A stretch of DNA of 64,000 nucleotides, taken from the NCBI GenBank assembly GCA_036426205.1, contig CM071568.1:232830530-232894529 (forward strand), in the 5' to 3' direction. The first letter of the stretch is position 1, and each line of letters opens with the position of its first letter. This document shows positions 11,699-22,654 of the stretch, piece by piece. This DNA is from Ascaphus truei. Its lineage: Eukaryota; Chordata; Amphibia; Anura; Ascaphidae. A program made the translations under genes and the position numbers. A model generated the notes under the pieces. That model saw nothing but the letters and a program-made list of their open reading frames with translations, was not told where the DNA came from and did not search any database.

Positions 11699-12507
11699 TG
11701 TAAAATGGACTGCAGTTTCCTCTTCTGCTGGCAGTAAGGCCTGCTAAGTTATGGGAATGCCAGCAGTAATTATGGAGGTTTGCCCTCACACCCTGGTGAG
11801 GTGCCCTATGTGTGGATGGGACTGGCTACATACTCTGAGTCCACCATTAGTGACATCAGAGATGTGCCCGCCTCCTGAGAGATATAAGGCACAGCACTGC
11901 TCAAAGTTAGTGTGTTGGAGTAAGGAGCAGGTCTGCGTTGAGACCTGGGGACAGAGGGCGCTAGTGCTGTAACTAGTGGCCCTATACTGGTAAATCAGCA
12001 TCAAGTTGTTAACGCCATACTGTGTCCAGGGACCTGGCACAGGGGTGATCTCCCTGAGGGGAGAGGGGATCCCACTCCATTGGGAGGGTGTACCTTTGAA
12101 GGGATCACACGCCGAGATGTGCGGCTGAGTCAATCCCTGCGAGGGGCAGCTAGCCCATACCGCAACTACAATAAAGATGCTCAAGTTCAACAAATCCTTG
12201 CTGTGTGGGTGTGAAGTTCTTGCACAGGAGGAGGCACCACAGAGGAGTTCCTCATCAGTCACATCTTCCTGCGGACGCAGAGACCCTGATGAGGTGGAGG
12301 CGCTGCACTGCATTTAGGTAGGACTCATGCACACTACCTCAGCTGCCTGTCTGGGTTGGCAATCCCCACACAACATCACGCGGGAGACTCAGGAGTCCTG
12401 TTGCCAACAGGTGCACCACCAGACACGACCATGTAATGGGGACTGGTTAGACCACAGGGGCCAATGTGAGATTGGGTGGGTCAGGCTAGGCCAGAAAATC
12501 CGTTACA
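11699..12507 (+). mobile_element. solo LTR of a Ty3/Gypsy-type element
   Basis: 809 bp beginning TGTAA and ending TTACA. A TATA-like TATAAGG lies at 11883-11889 and a polyadenylation signal AATAAA at 12170-12175, so U3, R and U5 can be placed in + orientation. It shares the internal motif GGTGGAGGCGCTGCAC (from 12294) with the LTR of element A. No clear target duplication (atgc against ttta). The long minus frame inside it (11786-12313) is not coding. Confidence 0.6.
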
Positions 12508-13800
12508 TTTAAAAGTACCACGTCGATCTTGAAATTAGCTATTACTGTATCCTAAAGTCATTTCAAACCATGATACACATATAATTTTCAAAATAGAAAA
12601 CCTGTGCAAATAATTTGAAGGCCTTATTGAAATGGTATCTTTCAAAGCAGCCATGTAGAGCACACATGTATGAGGATATTTTGCACTGCTTTTGCTGTGC
12701 TTGTACTGGAAAGCAACAAGCAGCCAGTTGCATTAAGTAATAAGAGGTATTAATGGAGAATGAACCTGGTCCACATATTATAGTAGCATGCATCAATTTC
12801 TGTGTCATTTGCCCCCATTTTACGCAACTTTTACAGATCAACCTATGACTGGTTTAGCCTATTCTGACTAAGAGACTATCATCAAATATGTGCAACAAAT
12901 AGCTTGGATTTGACATGCATGCTAAAGGGCGGAGTCGTTGTTACCTCATACACTGCATACCATACAGTCCCTTTGTCACTTCACTTTGCTTATTACACTA
13001 TAAGTATTTTGAAAAATAGCTTTACCCAATTGTTTAAAATTAAGTCTCCTGCATTTAATCACAGCAGCATTACTTTTTTTCTAACAATTTCAATGAATAT
13101 ATTAGCTTCTCATTAATCTGAAGGCAATGCTGTCAAACGAATGAAACACTGAATTAAGTTGCTTCTTGATTCATAACCAGGAGTATTTTCCTCTTCAATT
13201 TGCTTATGCAATCCATGTGATAATGATGTTATCAAAGTAAGAGATACAAAAAGTATGCCAGGAAAAATAAGGTTGTGCTTTACCAAGTTATAAAGTGGGA
13301 GAAATAAAATAACTGAAGGTTAAATTGGAGATTAACTAGTGAAAAACATATATTTTTTTGTTGCTGTGCAACAATATATGTAATAATATCCATTATCTGA
13401 CTAACATAAAGACAGTACCCTCACTGAAAATAAGAAAGTTAAGCCCTCCTAATTTGTTGACAGTCCATCATTATTTAAATCAGGGTTATTTTCTCTGTAC
13501 TATATCTGATTTTCTCTTTTTTTTTTAATTTTTAAAATGGTGTGTAACCTTGTAAAGATTAATGCAGCTCACTGACCCCTGTGTTGTTTGCTTTGTCAGT
13601 CTCCAGCCGTTTACTTGTATTAAGCATCTCACTGTATTAGTCATGATGAGCTAGAGAAAGCAAAGCTTAAAGGAGAGAGTTGGACAGGATAAATGTAAAC
13701 AAACACAAGCAGCAATGAAGCACATTGCTTAAAATTACACTGTAAGAGGCAGATACCAGCCCTGCTGATTTCCAGATTCAAACCTGTAATATATATATAA
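12508..13800. other. candidate conserved non-coding block
   Basis: Single-copy sequence without transposon signatures. About 12840-13240 and 13540-13780 have mixed composition with CTCATTAATCTGAAGGC-like and GTAAACA (forkhead-type) words, which suggests regulatory sequence. Impression only. Confidence 0.3.
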
Positions 13801-14300
13801 ATTAAGGGTGGGCACTATCACTAATGTTTTTGGTTTTGCCAAAAACAAATTTGTTTTGGTTCTGGATTTTTAATTAATAATAATAAGAAAAAACAATATA
13901 TCTTTTTTTTTTAATTTGGGGGTCCTTTTTTGATAGTCGAAGCTTTTACAAAAGTGTATATTTTTATTAAATTCAACCATTTTATTAAAAAAATACTCAA
14001 TCTCCCCCCCCCAAAAAAAAAACTGCAATACAAATCAAATTAAAATAAGAAAATAAAAAGGAAAAAAAGGAATTTGAGGATTAACCTTTCTTAAATTTAG
14101 GCCCCAAATTCACTCAGAATTCACTTGGATTAAAAAAATTAGAACCTGAAGTTCGTTTTAGAATTCGAATCAAACATTGAATTCTTGAACTGCTCGACTT
14201 AGAAATCAAATCAAACATATAAACTGTAAAGTTCGGATTTTGAACCTGCAAGCATGCCTATCCTTAATATATATATTATATATATATATTATATATAGCA
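13801..14300. other. AT-rich intergenic, TA repeat
   Basis: Poly-A/T tracts and (TA)n at 14269-14297. No gene. Confidence 0.6.
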
Positions 14301-15281
14301 AGGTACTCCCCCTTAACTCCGCAGTGCTATTAGTCCCGTCGCTCGGGAGAATTTGGGTGAGTTGCGTCGGCTATCTTGTGGTTGGCGCAGCCACATATAA
14401 TTGAACAATTTGTGTAGCGCGGTGGCCATCTTGTGGTCGGAAAAGGATGTTCTGGCGGTTCAAGATTTCCTCTGCGGGACTGGAGACGGCGTGTCAGTCC
14501 TGACAGAGCCTTGAGAGGAAGAGATAGTGTCCAGGGAGCTAGTCAAGCTTGGTGATCTAGACTAGGCTAGAACTATTCCCCCTAGGTCCCGGGCAGTCCC
14601 TTCACCTCAGCGGAGCTTGTTGGGCCCGCAAATAACATAGGGATTCCCCGGTAGTGAGAAGCACTGGCAGATAAGGATCTGAGCTGGGAATGGAGTTCCC
14701 CAGCGGGAGGTATCACAGCGTGGCATGCTGGACATGAGGTGTGAGGGGGTACTTTTGGAGATCCTGCAGCATTGGATCCTACTGTCGTCCTTCTTCTGGA
14801 AGCATCCCCTGTAACAGGCTTGTAACCAGGAAAGTAGAAGTGCACCATCACAACAAGGGGGAGGGTAGCGCTGCCCTCATACGCACACTTGGGAAAGTGG
14901 TTGCTCTGCAGGACACCAGGTTTTAGTTGCCCAGGGCACCATAAGTACTTTTGGGGATAATTACCCTAAGTGTTATTATCATATTGTTATTATTGTTATT
15001 ACTGTGTTTGCGTTATTGTTATTATTGTGCCTACTGTGGGACCACAGTAAAGAGTTGTTGCACACACTGTTGTGATTGTGATCATTTGGGCTATACAATA
15101 TATGTATACAGGTTCCCATGAGGAGTCATCCCGCCTATGCTGGGATCCTCACGGTGGAGGCGCTGCACCAGACGTACCCCAGCCTCCCAATTAGCGGAGG
15201 CTCAGGCCTGCTGTAAGTCTAACAGGTAGCACAAGTAAAACTATTGTCTATTTCCCTTAGGGGTAGGGAAAGGATGTTACA
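14301..15281 (+). mobile_element. left LTR of element A (5' limit uncertain)
   Basis: From about 14664 the sequence matches the partial right LTR at 18132-18566 (shared AAGGATCTGAGCT, CAGGCTTGTAACCAGGAA, TTTTGGGGATAATTACCC). The LTR ends ...GTTACA at 15281, followed by the primer site. The part from 14301 to 14664 has no counterpart on the right and may be LTR or flanking DNA. A TTATTATTG-rich tract lies at 14970-15030. Confidence 0.6.
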
Positions 15282-15283
15282 AT

Positions 15284-15303
15284 TGGAGGCGCTGCTGAGA
15301 TTC
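15284..15303 (+). other. primer-binding site of element A
   Basis: TGGAGGCGCTGCTGAGATTC directly after the LTR plus two bases. The same site with one change occurs in element D on the minus strand (48927-48908), so the two elements share priming. The tRNA was not identified. Confidence 0.55.
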
Positions 15304-15349
15304 AGCCCTGAATTAAATAAAGAACCAAATTAAACCCAAAATAAATACC

Positions 15350-15775
15350 ATGTGCATACCATCCCGACAGAAGGTCCATCAGTTGGCCGTGGAGATCCAG
15401 GTCCCTCCCCACCACGTGGTTGCTGTCGGCCATATCCCGTACAACATCCCTTCACACACCATGTACTTAGCCCTGAGGGGGTTTCCGGGGTTAGCCACAG
15501 CTCAGCCCCTAGGCCGAAAATGGGTCCCCACCTCTACCTGGAGCATGGTGCTAGTTAACGCAGGTTGTGATTTAAAAGAGGTGGATGGGCCTCAGGCCCT
15601 GCTCCTGCCTGGAGGCCTACCCAGAGGGTGTCCTCTTATCTACCCCACCCTGATAGTAAAAATGGAGCACCTAACCCCGGCCCTGCAGCCAAAACGGCAT
15701 CGGGGGCTGAACCTTTTCACCCCCCAGGAAGCCCCAGCAAAAATGGCTAGCATAGCATCCGGGCGAAGCAGATGA
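15350..15775 (+). pseudogene. element A 5' open frame, unrecognised
   Basis: A 141-codon frame between the primer site and the pol relic. It shows no zinc knuckle or capsid motif and I cannot assign it. Its position would suit Gag or a fragment of it, but the sequence gives no direct support. Confidence 0.2.
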
Positions 15776-15879
15776 TTTGGCTGCAGCGGCTCTAGCTCGA
15801 TAGGAGAACCTGTGTTCACGGAGGCACTGCCGCTACTGGCTGACAACCTCGCGTAGTCATCACAAGCTCACGACTACCG

Positions 15880-18000
15880 CAAACTGAAAGCTTTTTCTGC
15901 GGATACTACAGGAGATTTGTCGAAGGATATGCTTGTGCTACAAACCCCTGAATTATTTACTGAAGATCTACCCTGAGGATCACCATCAGAAAGCTACGAA
16001 CCCCAAAACACCATTTGGCGTGAAATGGATCCCCCGCGTGTGAGGAGGCTTTCTTGAAACTGAAGAAAAGTCTTACTGAAGCCCCTGTTCTGGCTTATGC
16101 TGACCAAGATCAACCGTACATGTTGCATGTGGATACCAGGCTTTGATAGACTGGGAGCGGTACTTCACCAGAAATATCTTACCAGGCTACGGTCTGTCAC
16201 CTATGTGAGTCACAGCCTAACTCTGAGTAAGAACTACCCAGTCCATAAATTAGAGTTTTTGGCACTGAATTGGGCCATTGTGGATAAGCTACATGACTAC
16301 CTCTAAGGGGTATCTTTTAAAGTAACGACGGACAATAATCCGCTTACATACATACTGACCTCCGCCAAATTGGATGCCACTGGTCACATGTGGATGGCCG
16401 CATTGTTGAACTACAGTTTCACCTTAAAATACAAGCCTGGTCCCAAGAATATTGGGGCCGACGCTCTGTCCAAAAGGCTCGAATTGAGCCCAGTGTATGA
16501 AGATGAAGAATGGGAAAAAATACTGTGTCCCGGGATTCAGGCCATGTGTTCTACCGTGGCAATTTTGGAAGGGAAAGTGGCCTTTTCTGAGCTGAGAGTG
16601 GTGGATTCTCTGGGATGTCAATCCAATGCGCTACCGGCTGCATATTGCTAACCTGAGGCCCTGTCAATGGCGGAATTATCCAAAATAAGATGGAAGGATA
16701 TCATTGAAGCTCTGGCTGATCCAGTGTGCATCTGGCTGATCCAGTGTGCAGCCCTCTGTGCCGGGCAGTACAAAAGAAGAACCCCACATTAATTAAGTGT
16801 GCTCCTGGGAACACAGTCGGCCTTCTCATGAAGGAAAGGGACAAATTCCAACTGGACAATGGTTTGCTAAACAGAGTGGTCCCTACCATAATCATCCAGA
16901 TAGGAGACAGTTGGTGCTCCTAAGAAAATTGCAATAAATGATGTTGAGGTCGTTGCATGATGACCATGGACACTTGGCCTGGTCAAAACGTTTGGACTCC
17001 TAAGAGACAGGATCTACTAGCCTAAAATGAAAGAGGCTGTGGAACATAATTGCCAAAGTTGCTTGAGGTGCATTCAGAGGAAGACACTGTCTACACGAGC
17101 AGCCCCAATGGGCCATCTGAAGAGTTCTGGTCCTATGGATCTAGTGTGTGTGGACTTGCTGTGTATAGAACCGGATTCCCAGGTTGTCGGAAATGTTCTC
17201 GTAATCACCGATTACTATACCCAATATGCCCAAGCCTTCCCCACCAAAGATCAAAAGGCCCTCACGGCTAAGGTATTATGTGAAAAATACTTTGTCCATT
17301 ATGGATTGCCCTACTGAATGCATTCTGACCAGGGTCGTGAATTAGAGAGCAGACTCATAAAACAGCTGTTGAAACTACTTAATATCGAGAAAGTCCCGTA
17401 CAACACCATACCACCTTGAAGGTGATGCCTTGCCCGGGCGGTTCAATCGGACTCTGCTCGATATGTTGGGAACCTTGAGAGACACCGAGAAGGTCAGTTG
17501 GATGTAGAATCAGGCATGTAGAATACCTGGTGCATGCCTACAATTGCACCCGGCATGAGTCCATTGGGTCCCCCCCATATTTCATGGTGTTCGGCAGAGA
17601 AGCAAGGTTACCGGTAGACATCCGTCTGTGAATCTTCACTGATGGAGTGTCAAATGTGGCACACTACCAATACAATAAAAGACTAAAAACCAGTCTCCAT
17701 AGTGCTTATCAGTTGGTGGAAGAGACCACCGCCAAGTTGAATCGGAATAACAAAAGGTGATACGATTGCAAGGTGCGATACCGGGAGCTTCGTCCTGGGG
17801 ACAAGGTTTTCTTGTGGAAAATTGAAATACCCAGGAAGCATAAGCTGGCTGACTGCTGGAGAAATGCTCCTTTTGAAGTAGAATTTCAGATGCCTGGGCT
17901 TCCTGTCTACCGTATCAAGGATTCTGATGGTAGGGTAAAAGTATGGCATCGGAACCACATGTTGCCGATCCCCCAGGTGAATGCAGATAATGGGTAGACC
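15880..18000 (+). pseudogene. element A decayed Ty3/Gypsy pol (RT end, RNase H, integrase)
   Basis: Conceptual translation across frames shows, in order: the end of reverse transcriptase with FCGYYRRFVEGYA (about 15890), CEEAFLKLKKSLTEAPVLAY (about 16040), RNase H with YPVHKLEFLALNWA (about 16240) and YKPGPKNIGADALSKR (about 16430), the integrase zinc-finger end CQSCLRCIQRK (about 17053), integrase core VCVDLLCIEP and DQG (about 17140-17330), and the integrase C-terminal module with HKLADCWRNAPFEVEF and VWHRNHMLPIP (17840-17990). Gag, protease and the reverse-transcriptase palm (no YLDD) are missing. Many stops and frameshifts make it dead. Confidence 0.85.
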
Positions 18001-18129
18001 TGTCATCGAAAATATCGTAAATAGGAAGGAAAGATCCAAGTGGGACTTCTGATCACTCGCCTGAAGAAAGCCGACACAAGGGATAATGGCTCCAAGATGG
18101 GAGATGAGGGTACTCAGCAATTTGAGAAT

Positions 18130-18566
18130 GAATAATGGCGGAGAAGGATCTGAGCTATGAAAGGAGTTCCCAGTGTGAGGTATCACCGTGTGGCATGCTG
18201 GACGTGAGGCGTGAGAGACCCAGCAGCGTGGGATCCTACTGTCATCTTTCTTCTGGAATCATCCCCTGGTTACAGGCTTGTAACCAGGAAGGTAGAAGTG
18301 CACCATCACAACAAGGGGAAGGGTAGCGCTGTCCTCATACATACACTTGGGAAAGGGGTTGCTCTGCAGGAGACAGGATTTTAGGTGCCCAGGGCACCAT
18401 CAGTACTTTTGGGGATAATTACCCCTAGTGCTATTATCATATTGTTATTATTGTTATTACTGTTATTACTGTGTTTGCGTTATTGTTATTATTGTTATTA
18501 CTGTTGACCACAGTAAAGAGTTGTTGTACACACTGTTGTGATTGTGATCATTTAGGGTATACATAT
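18130..18566 (+). mobile_element. right LTR of element A, cut by element B
   Basis: Matches 14664-15100 of the left LTR and stops at 18566, exactly where element B's LTR begins. The rest of this LTR is not found intact after element B. Confidence 0.75.
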
Positions 18567-19215
18567 TGTGACAGAGTCACTGACTCAGTAGGCTGTGACA
18601 GTGAATGGAGAGATGCTGCAGCCAGATCACTGAGTGTTAATCTCCTCAGACAGAGAAAGCACAGCTGTAGCCTCATTAAACAGGGGCTGAACTATCAGTG
18701 AAACAAGTCCTTTAAAAAGCAGGAAGTTGCTCACACAAGGTGAGCTTGTTTTTCCACAGGAAGGTGGAGAGAACTCTCCCGGCTGGAAGCCGTTGCTGTT
18801 GCTCTGGTCCCCAGTCCTGCGAGGAGCAAGGTTGCTGGGACCAGCTGGGACCCCAACCCAGGATAAAGATACAGATTGCTGCGAGGCTGGAACACATCTT
18901 CTCCCCCGGAACCGTGTTCCTTTTGCGGTTGGATCGCATTACAGATAAGACTTTATTCTTATTATGCTTATTGGTTATTGTTTGTGTAGCATGTTTTGGC
19001 AATGACCAGATTAGCTGGCTGTCCTGTTAGTGAGGGCTCAAGAAGTGAGTTAGTGTCCCTAACGGGACTAGGCTTTAATTTGCAAGAAAGTAGTTTCTTA
19101 AAGGGACAGTGCACCCATACTTATTTTGGTTGTGGCTAATAAACCACTAGTGTTTAAAGTTTCCCATAGTGTCTAGCGTCTTACTGACCCCGCCGCGAGG
19201 CCGTCCTGCCACAGG

Positions 19216-19233
19216 TGGTGTCAGAAGTGGGAT
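19216..19233 (+). other. primer-binding site of element B (tRNA-Leu)
   Basis: TGGTGTCAGAAGTGGGAT, two bases after the LTR end. It complements the CCCACTTCTGACA-CCA 3' end of tRNA-Leu. Confidence 0.75.
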
Positions 19234-19616
19234 GCTACGCCTCTGGGGGTCAGTAGATGAAGATGTGTTGAGACACTGAACTCAAGCGGAAAAAAAAAAT
19301 GATTTTTGCTGAAGCATGGAAGTTACAGCTAACAAGCGCTGAGTGTAAATTTTGCCCCATCGGGTATGAAAGAATTGCTGTGTAAAGCTAATGCCTTTTG
19401 CTGAAGTGAGTGAATTTGCAGCTAGCAAGTGCTGTGAGGTAAAGTTTGCCCTGTCTGGTAAAAAAGAAAGTGAAAAGGGATTTTTGCAAAGAAGTTGCCC
19501 TAAGAAGAACCCAGAAGGTTCAAATATTGTAAAGCAAGTACAACTTACGTGTGTTGTGGAAAGTCTGCCTTGTTGGGTGTGAAAAAACAAAAAACAAAAA
19601 AAAACAGGGATTTAAA

Positions 19617-20912
19617 ATGGCCGCCGTCAAGTGTCAGTTTTGCAATGTACATAACCATAAAAAACAGTGTCCCGTCAGGCCATATGATGATTATGATGAC
19701 GACGCATATGTGGCCCCGAGAAGAGAGACGTACCCGCAGATGAAAGCTGCAAAAGTGTCCAGTGTGTGTGTGCCCAGTACCACTGATGTCTCTGGAACTA
19801 ATAAAACAAAGAGAAAGAAGAAAAATAAAAATATTTGTCAAGTCACAGAGGAAGTGACTGAACCACTTGAGCCTGCGATATCAGGACAACAGGCGTCAGC
19901 AAGCCACCGAGATGTGCTGCAGACCGGAGTGATGGGCAGAATTGTCACAGGAACGTTGGCAAAGGAAAAGGAGGAGCAAAGGGAAGCTGAATCCTTAGTC
20001 CAGGGAAAAGAGGCCTTAATTTCTGCACTCCAAACTGCCCAGTGTGATTATGATGTCTTGCAGAAACAATTGAATAGGGAGCGAGAAGCTAATGCCGAGG
20101 TACAGAGGTGTATACTCCCAGCTATACAAGAGTATGCGGCATTAAAGAAAACAGAGCATCTCTTCCGGAGTGAGTTGGAGGAGCTGACGACAAGTTTGAA
20201 TAAGGCCAACACCGCAATTGCTAACATGGAATCAGAGAGAACAAATCCTGACTGGAGACTATGCTATCAGATTTCCCAGAGAGATGTGCAAAACTTCATC
20301 AAAGACTTAGAAGTTTCTCACCAAGAAGCTAGCACGCTCAAAACAGAGCTGGAGCTCTCACGCCAGGAGGGCCACAGTCTAAACACAGAGCTGGGTATGT
20401 TGAAGGAAACCCATGAGAATGCCCTGAGGGATTTAGAGACTGTAAGGAAGGAGAATGTAAGTCTGACGCAGAAAAATTCAGACTTGACTGATCAAATTAG
20501 TAAAGGTGATAAGAAGCTCCACCAAGCAGGAAAAGTGGAGAAGCAATTGATCCAGGAAAAGCTAGAGGTGCAGGAAGCACTGCAGAATGCTGAGAGGATG
20601 CAATGTGTCTCCCTGCAGCAGCACACACAGGCAACGCACTTATGGCAGAGCCAGCTGCAAGAGCTACATGCAAGTCTGCAAGCAGCCAAGGAGAAGCAGC
20701 GAGTGCTACAGGAACGGCTGAGTACCCAGTATGTCCCCACAGAACAGCATGAGGAACTGAGGGCCACGCTGTACGCCACAAGAGCATCGCTACGGGCAGA
20801 GCTGGGTACTTTGAAGAAAGCCAATGAAACGGTCCTAAGGGATATAGAGACTGTGAAAATGGAGAATATAAACCTGAAGGAAGAGGTTTTAAGTGCAAAC
20901 AAAGGGATGTGA
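19617..20912 (+). CDS. coiled-coil protein of LTR element B
   Basis: Open frame of 431 codons from the ATG at 19617. That ATG has a good context (AAAATGGCC) and follows a purine-rich leader; an upstream in-frame ATG at 19551 has a poorer context. Residues 5-13 (KCQFCNVHN and on to HKKQC) form a cysteine-histidine knuckle, C-x2-C-x4-H-x3-C, one residue short of the retroviral type and at the N-terminus instead of the C-terminus. An acidic stretch (DDYDDD) and a Lys-rich segment (KRKKKNK) follow. From about residue 115 to the end the protein is heptad-rich coiled coil (ELEELTTSLNKANTAIANME, LKTELELSRQEGHSLNTEL). A segment of about 30 residues is duplicated (around 256-288 and 393-425, ELGMLK..LRDLETVRKEN against ELGTLK..LRDIETVKMEN). 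I recognise no family. It could be a divergent Gag-like protein or a captured host gene. The frame ends close to the Penelope-type insert, so the stop is probably not original. Confidence 0.65.
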   Translation: MAAVKCQFCNVHNHKKQCPVRPYDDYDDDAYVAPRRETYPQMKAAKVSSVCVPSTTDVSGTNKTKRKKKNKNICQVTEEVTEPLEPAISGQQASASHRDVLQTGVMGRIVTGTLAKEKEEQREAESLVQGKEALISALQTAQCDYDVLQKQLNREREANAEVQRCILPAIQEYAALKKTEHLFRSELEELTTSLNKANTAIANMESERTNPDWRLCYQISQRDVQNFIKDLEVSHQEASTLKTELELSRQEGHSLNTELGMLKETHENALRDLETVRKENVSLTQKNSDLTDQISKGDKKLHQAGKVEKQLIQEKLEVQEALQNAERMQCVSLQQHTQATHLWQSQLQELHASLQAAKEKQRVLQERLSTQYVPTEQHEELRATLYATRASLRAELGTLKKANETVLRDIETVKMENINLKEEVLSANKGM

Positions 20913-20914
20913 GG

Positions 20915-21577
20915 CGCTACTATTAGAGGTGTAACAATAATATAACTTATAATTAGTGATTAATTAACATCCATATATATAAAAACCGGTAGACTTTGCA
21001 GCTTAACCCTGAAGGGAAAGTCCAATTTCCCTTTTGTTGATTGTAGGTAGAAGACTTGTGGGAAGCGCAGGTGTCGCCGTATGTGAAGAAAAAAATATAT
21101 ATAGTGTAGTCTATTCAACAAGAAAAAACAATTGGAAAAAATATCACAGGGGCTCCACATCTTCACAAAAAAATGCCAGCAATATGAAGATGATGTGGAA
21201 GACTTGCTAGATGAGGTGCCAAACTTCAACAGGATATACCCTCAATGAAAGAGATGACACTCTTAGTGCAACATCGCATGTTTCACCATAAATAACATTT
21301 ATAAGGCAATATAATTTGCACTCACATTTTGCACAATGTGCATAGACACATAAAATAAAGATGCGCAGCTTCTGGGTCACTTTCAGCTCCACTCTCGAAA
21401 TCGTGAGATCGCGTCGCGTCACTTCCGGTTTCGGCCATCGCGTCACTTCCGGTTTTCGAGCGATCGATTTTGGATGTAAAACACGATTCAGAGGGGGTTC
21501 AAGAGACACACCAATGCTGCTGCTGTTCACTCAACGCGTTTCGCCTGTCACCAAGCTTCGTCAGCGTGATATACCAG
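20915..21577 (-). mobile_element. Penelope-type insert in element B
   Basis: A block of about 660 bp unlike the rest of element B. It is AT-rich and ends at the right with a hammerhead-like motif on the minus strand (21527-21570). GGATGT occurs at both edges (20905 and 21580) and may be a short target duplication. It separates the coiled-coil frame from the Lys-rich tail frame. No protein is encoded. Confidence 0.5.
21527..21570 (-). ncRNA. hammerhead-like motif with intact core
   Basis: Minus strand: CTGACGA (21564-21558), one extra A, a 5-bp stem GCTTG/CAGGC closed by a GTGA tetraloop (21556-21543), GAAA (21542-21539), the palindrome ACGCGT (21539-21534), T, GAGTGA. All core letters match the hammerhead consensus. 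Stem I is TCAC/GTGA, offset by a small internal loop. The very short self-complementary helix III fits hammerheads that act as dimers. Confidence 0.55.
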
Positions 21578-21579
21578 CG

Positions 21580-21954
21580 GATGTACCAGCGGATGCCGCG
21601 AAATCAAGGAAATTACAGTTAAAGATTGCAGATTTAAGAGTGCAGCTTAACGAAGCCAAACAAGCCTTGGAGGACTCCATAGTTTTACAAGATTTCCATC
21701 TTGCATCTGAATTAAAGGAGATAGTGAGGTACCAGTCCTCAGGCCCAGATGGCCTGGTAATTACCCCAAAAAGAAAATGCCTAAATTGGAAGGCAAGAAA
21801 AAAAAAAGGGGGAGGGAAGGGCCGACGTCAGACATTGGCGACAAAGATGCTGGTGCACGGGAATGGTGCACAGGCTGCTCCACAGGACAATGTTTCGCTG
21901 GGGAGAGGGATATGTGACAGAGTCACTGACACAGTAGGCTGTGACAGTGAATAG
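21580..21954 (+). pseudogene. tail of the element B protein, severed by the insert
   Basis: An open frame resumes after the insert with DVPADAAKSRKLQLKIADL and then a helical stretch (QLNEAKQALEDSIVLQDFHL, ASELKEIV) reminiscent of a UVR-like or condensin CAP-G-type helical hairpin. A Lys/Arg-rich segment (KARKKKGGGKGRR) follows, and the frame runs into the right LTR. The resemblance is by eye only. It is most simply the C-terminal part of the same protein as 19617-20912, but the frames are not continuous in the present sequence. Confidence 0.45.
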
Positions 21955-22561
21955 GGAGATGCTGCAGCCAGATCACTGAGTGTTAATCTCCTCAGACAGA
22001 GAAAGCACAGCTGTAGCCTCATTAAACAGGGGCTGAACTATCAGTGAAACAAGTGCTTTAAAAAGCAGGAAGTTGCTCACACAAGGTGAGCTTGTTTTTC
22101 CACAGGAAGGTGGAGAGAACTCTCCCGGCTGGAAGCCGTTGCTGTTGCTCTGGTCCCCAGTCCTGCGAAGAGCAAGGCTGCTGGGACCAGCTGGGACCCC
22201 AACCCAGGATAAAGATACAGATTGCTGCGAGGCTGGACACAGCTTGCTCCCCCGGAACCGTGTTCCTGTTTGCGGTTGGAGCTGCATTACAGATAAGACT
22301 TTATTCTTATTATGCTTATTGGTTATCGTTTGTGTAGCATGTTTTGGGCATGACCAGATTAGCTGGCTGTCCTGTTAGTGAGGACTCAAGAAGTGAGTTA
22401 GTGTCCCTAACGGGACTAGGCTTTAATTTGCAAGAAAGTAGTTTCTTAAAGGGACAGTGCACCCATACTTATTTTGGTTGTGGCTAATAAACCACTAGTG
22501 TTTAAAGTTTACCATAGTGTCTAGCCTCTTACTGACCCCGCCGCGAGGCCGTCCTGCCACA

Positions 22562-22650
22562 ATATATATATGTATATGTATCTCCATTGTGGAGAGTTGG
22601 CAGGGCCCAGTGCACTGCTTTGCCCGGGGGCCTATAATGCTGTTAAGACG
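22562..22650 (-). mobile_element. DNA-transposon fragment
   Basis: Read on the minus strand, the end CAGAGCCGTCTTAACAGCAT followed by a G/C-rich CCCCGGGCAAAGCAGTGCACT block resembles the terminus of a widespread vertebrate MITE. The family is not assigned and the other end was not found. Confidence 0.35.
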
Positions 22651-22654
22651 GCTC

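Larger units (their letters stand above)
18567..22561 (+). mobile_element. element B: pol-less LTR retrotransposon with coiled-coil ORF
   Basis: Left LTR 18567-19213 (647 bp) and right LTR 21913-22561 (649 bp) both run TGTGACAGAGTCACTGAC...CCTGCCACA and differ at only a few percent of positions by eye. The primer site TGGTGTCAGAAGTGGGAT (19216-19233) is complementary to the 3' end of vertebrate tRNA-Leu. A purine tract (GGGGAGAGGGA) precedes the right LTR. AATAAA lies at 19138-19143 of the left LTR, with a counterpart in the right. Both flanks read ATAT, a possible 4-bp target duplication in low-complexity DNA. The interior holds a long coiled-coil frame and no protease, reverse transcriptase or integrase. 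It sits inside the right LTR of element A and is therefore younger. Confidence 0.85.

Noticed and set aside
11786..12313. 175-codon minus-strand frame
   Set aside because: Antisense through a solo LTR with TATA and AATAAA on the other strand. No domain.
15284..15303. Assignment of a specific tRNA to the primer site of elements A and D
   Set aside because: I could not match the site to a vertebrate tRNA 3' end with confidence.
20492..20902. Two minus-strand frames rich in Cys/Ser or Ala/Leu
   Set aside because: Shadows of the coiled-coil frame on the plus strand (periodic codon usage).
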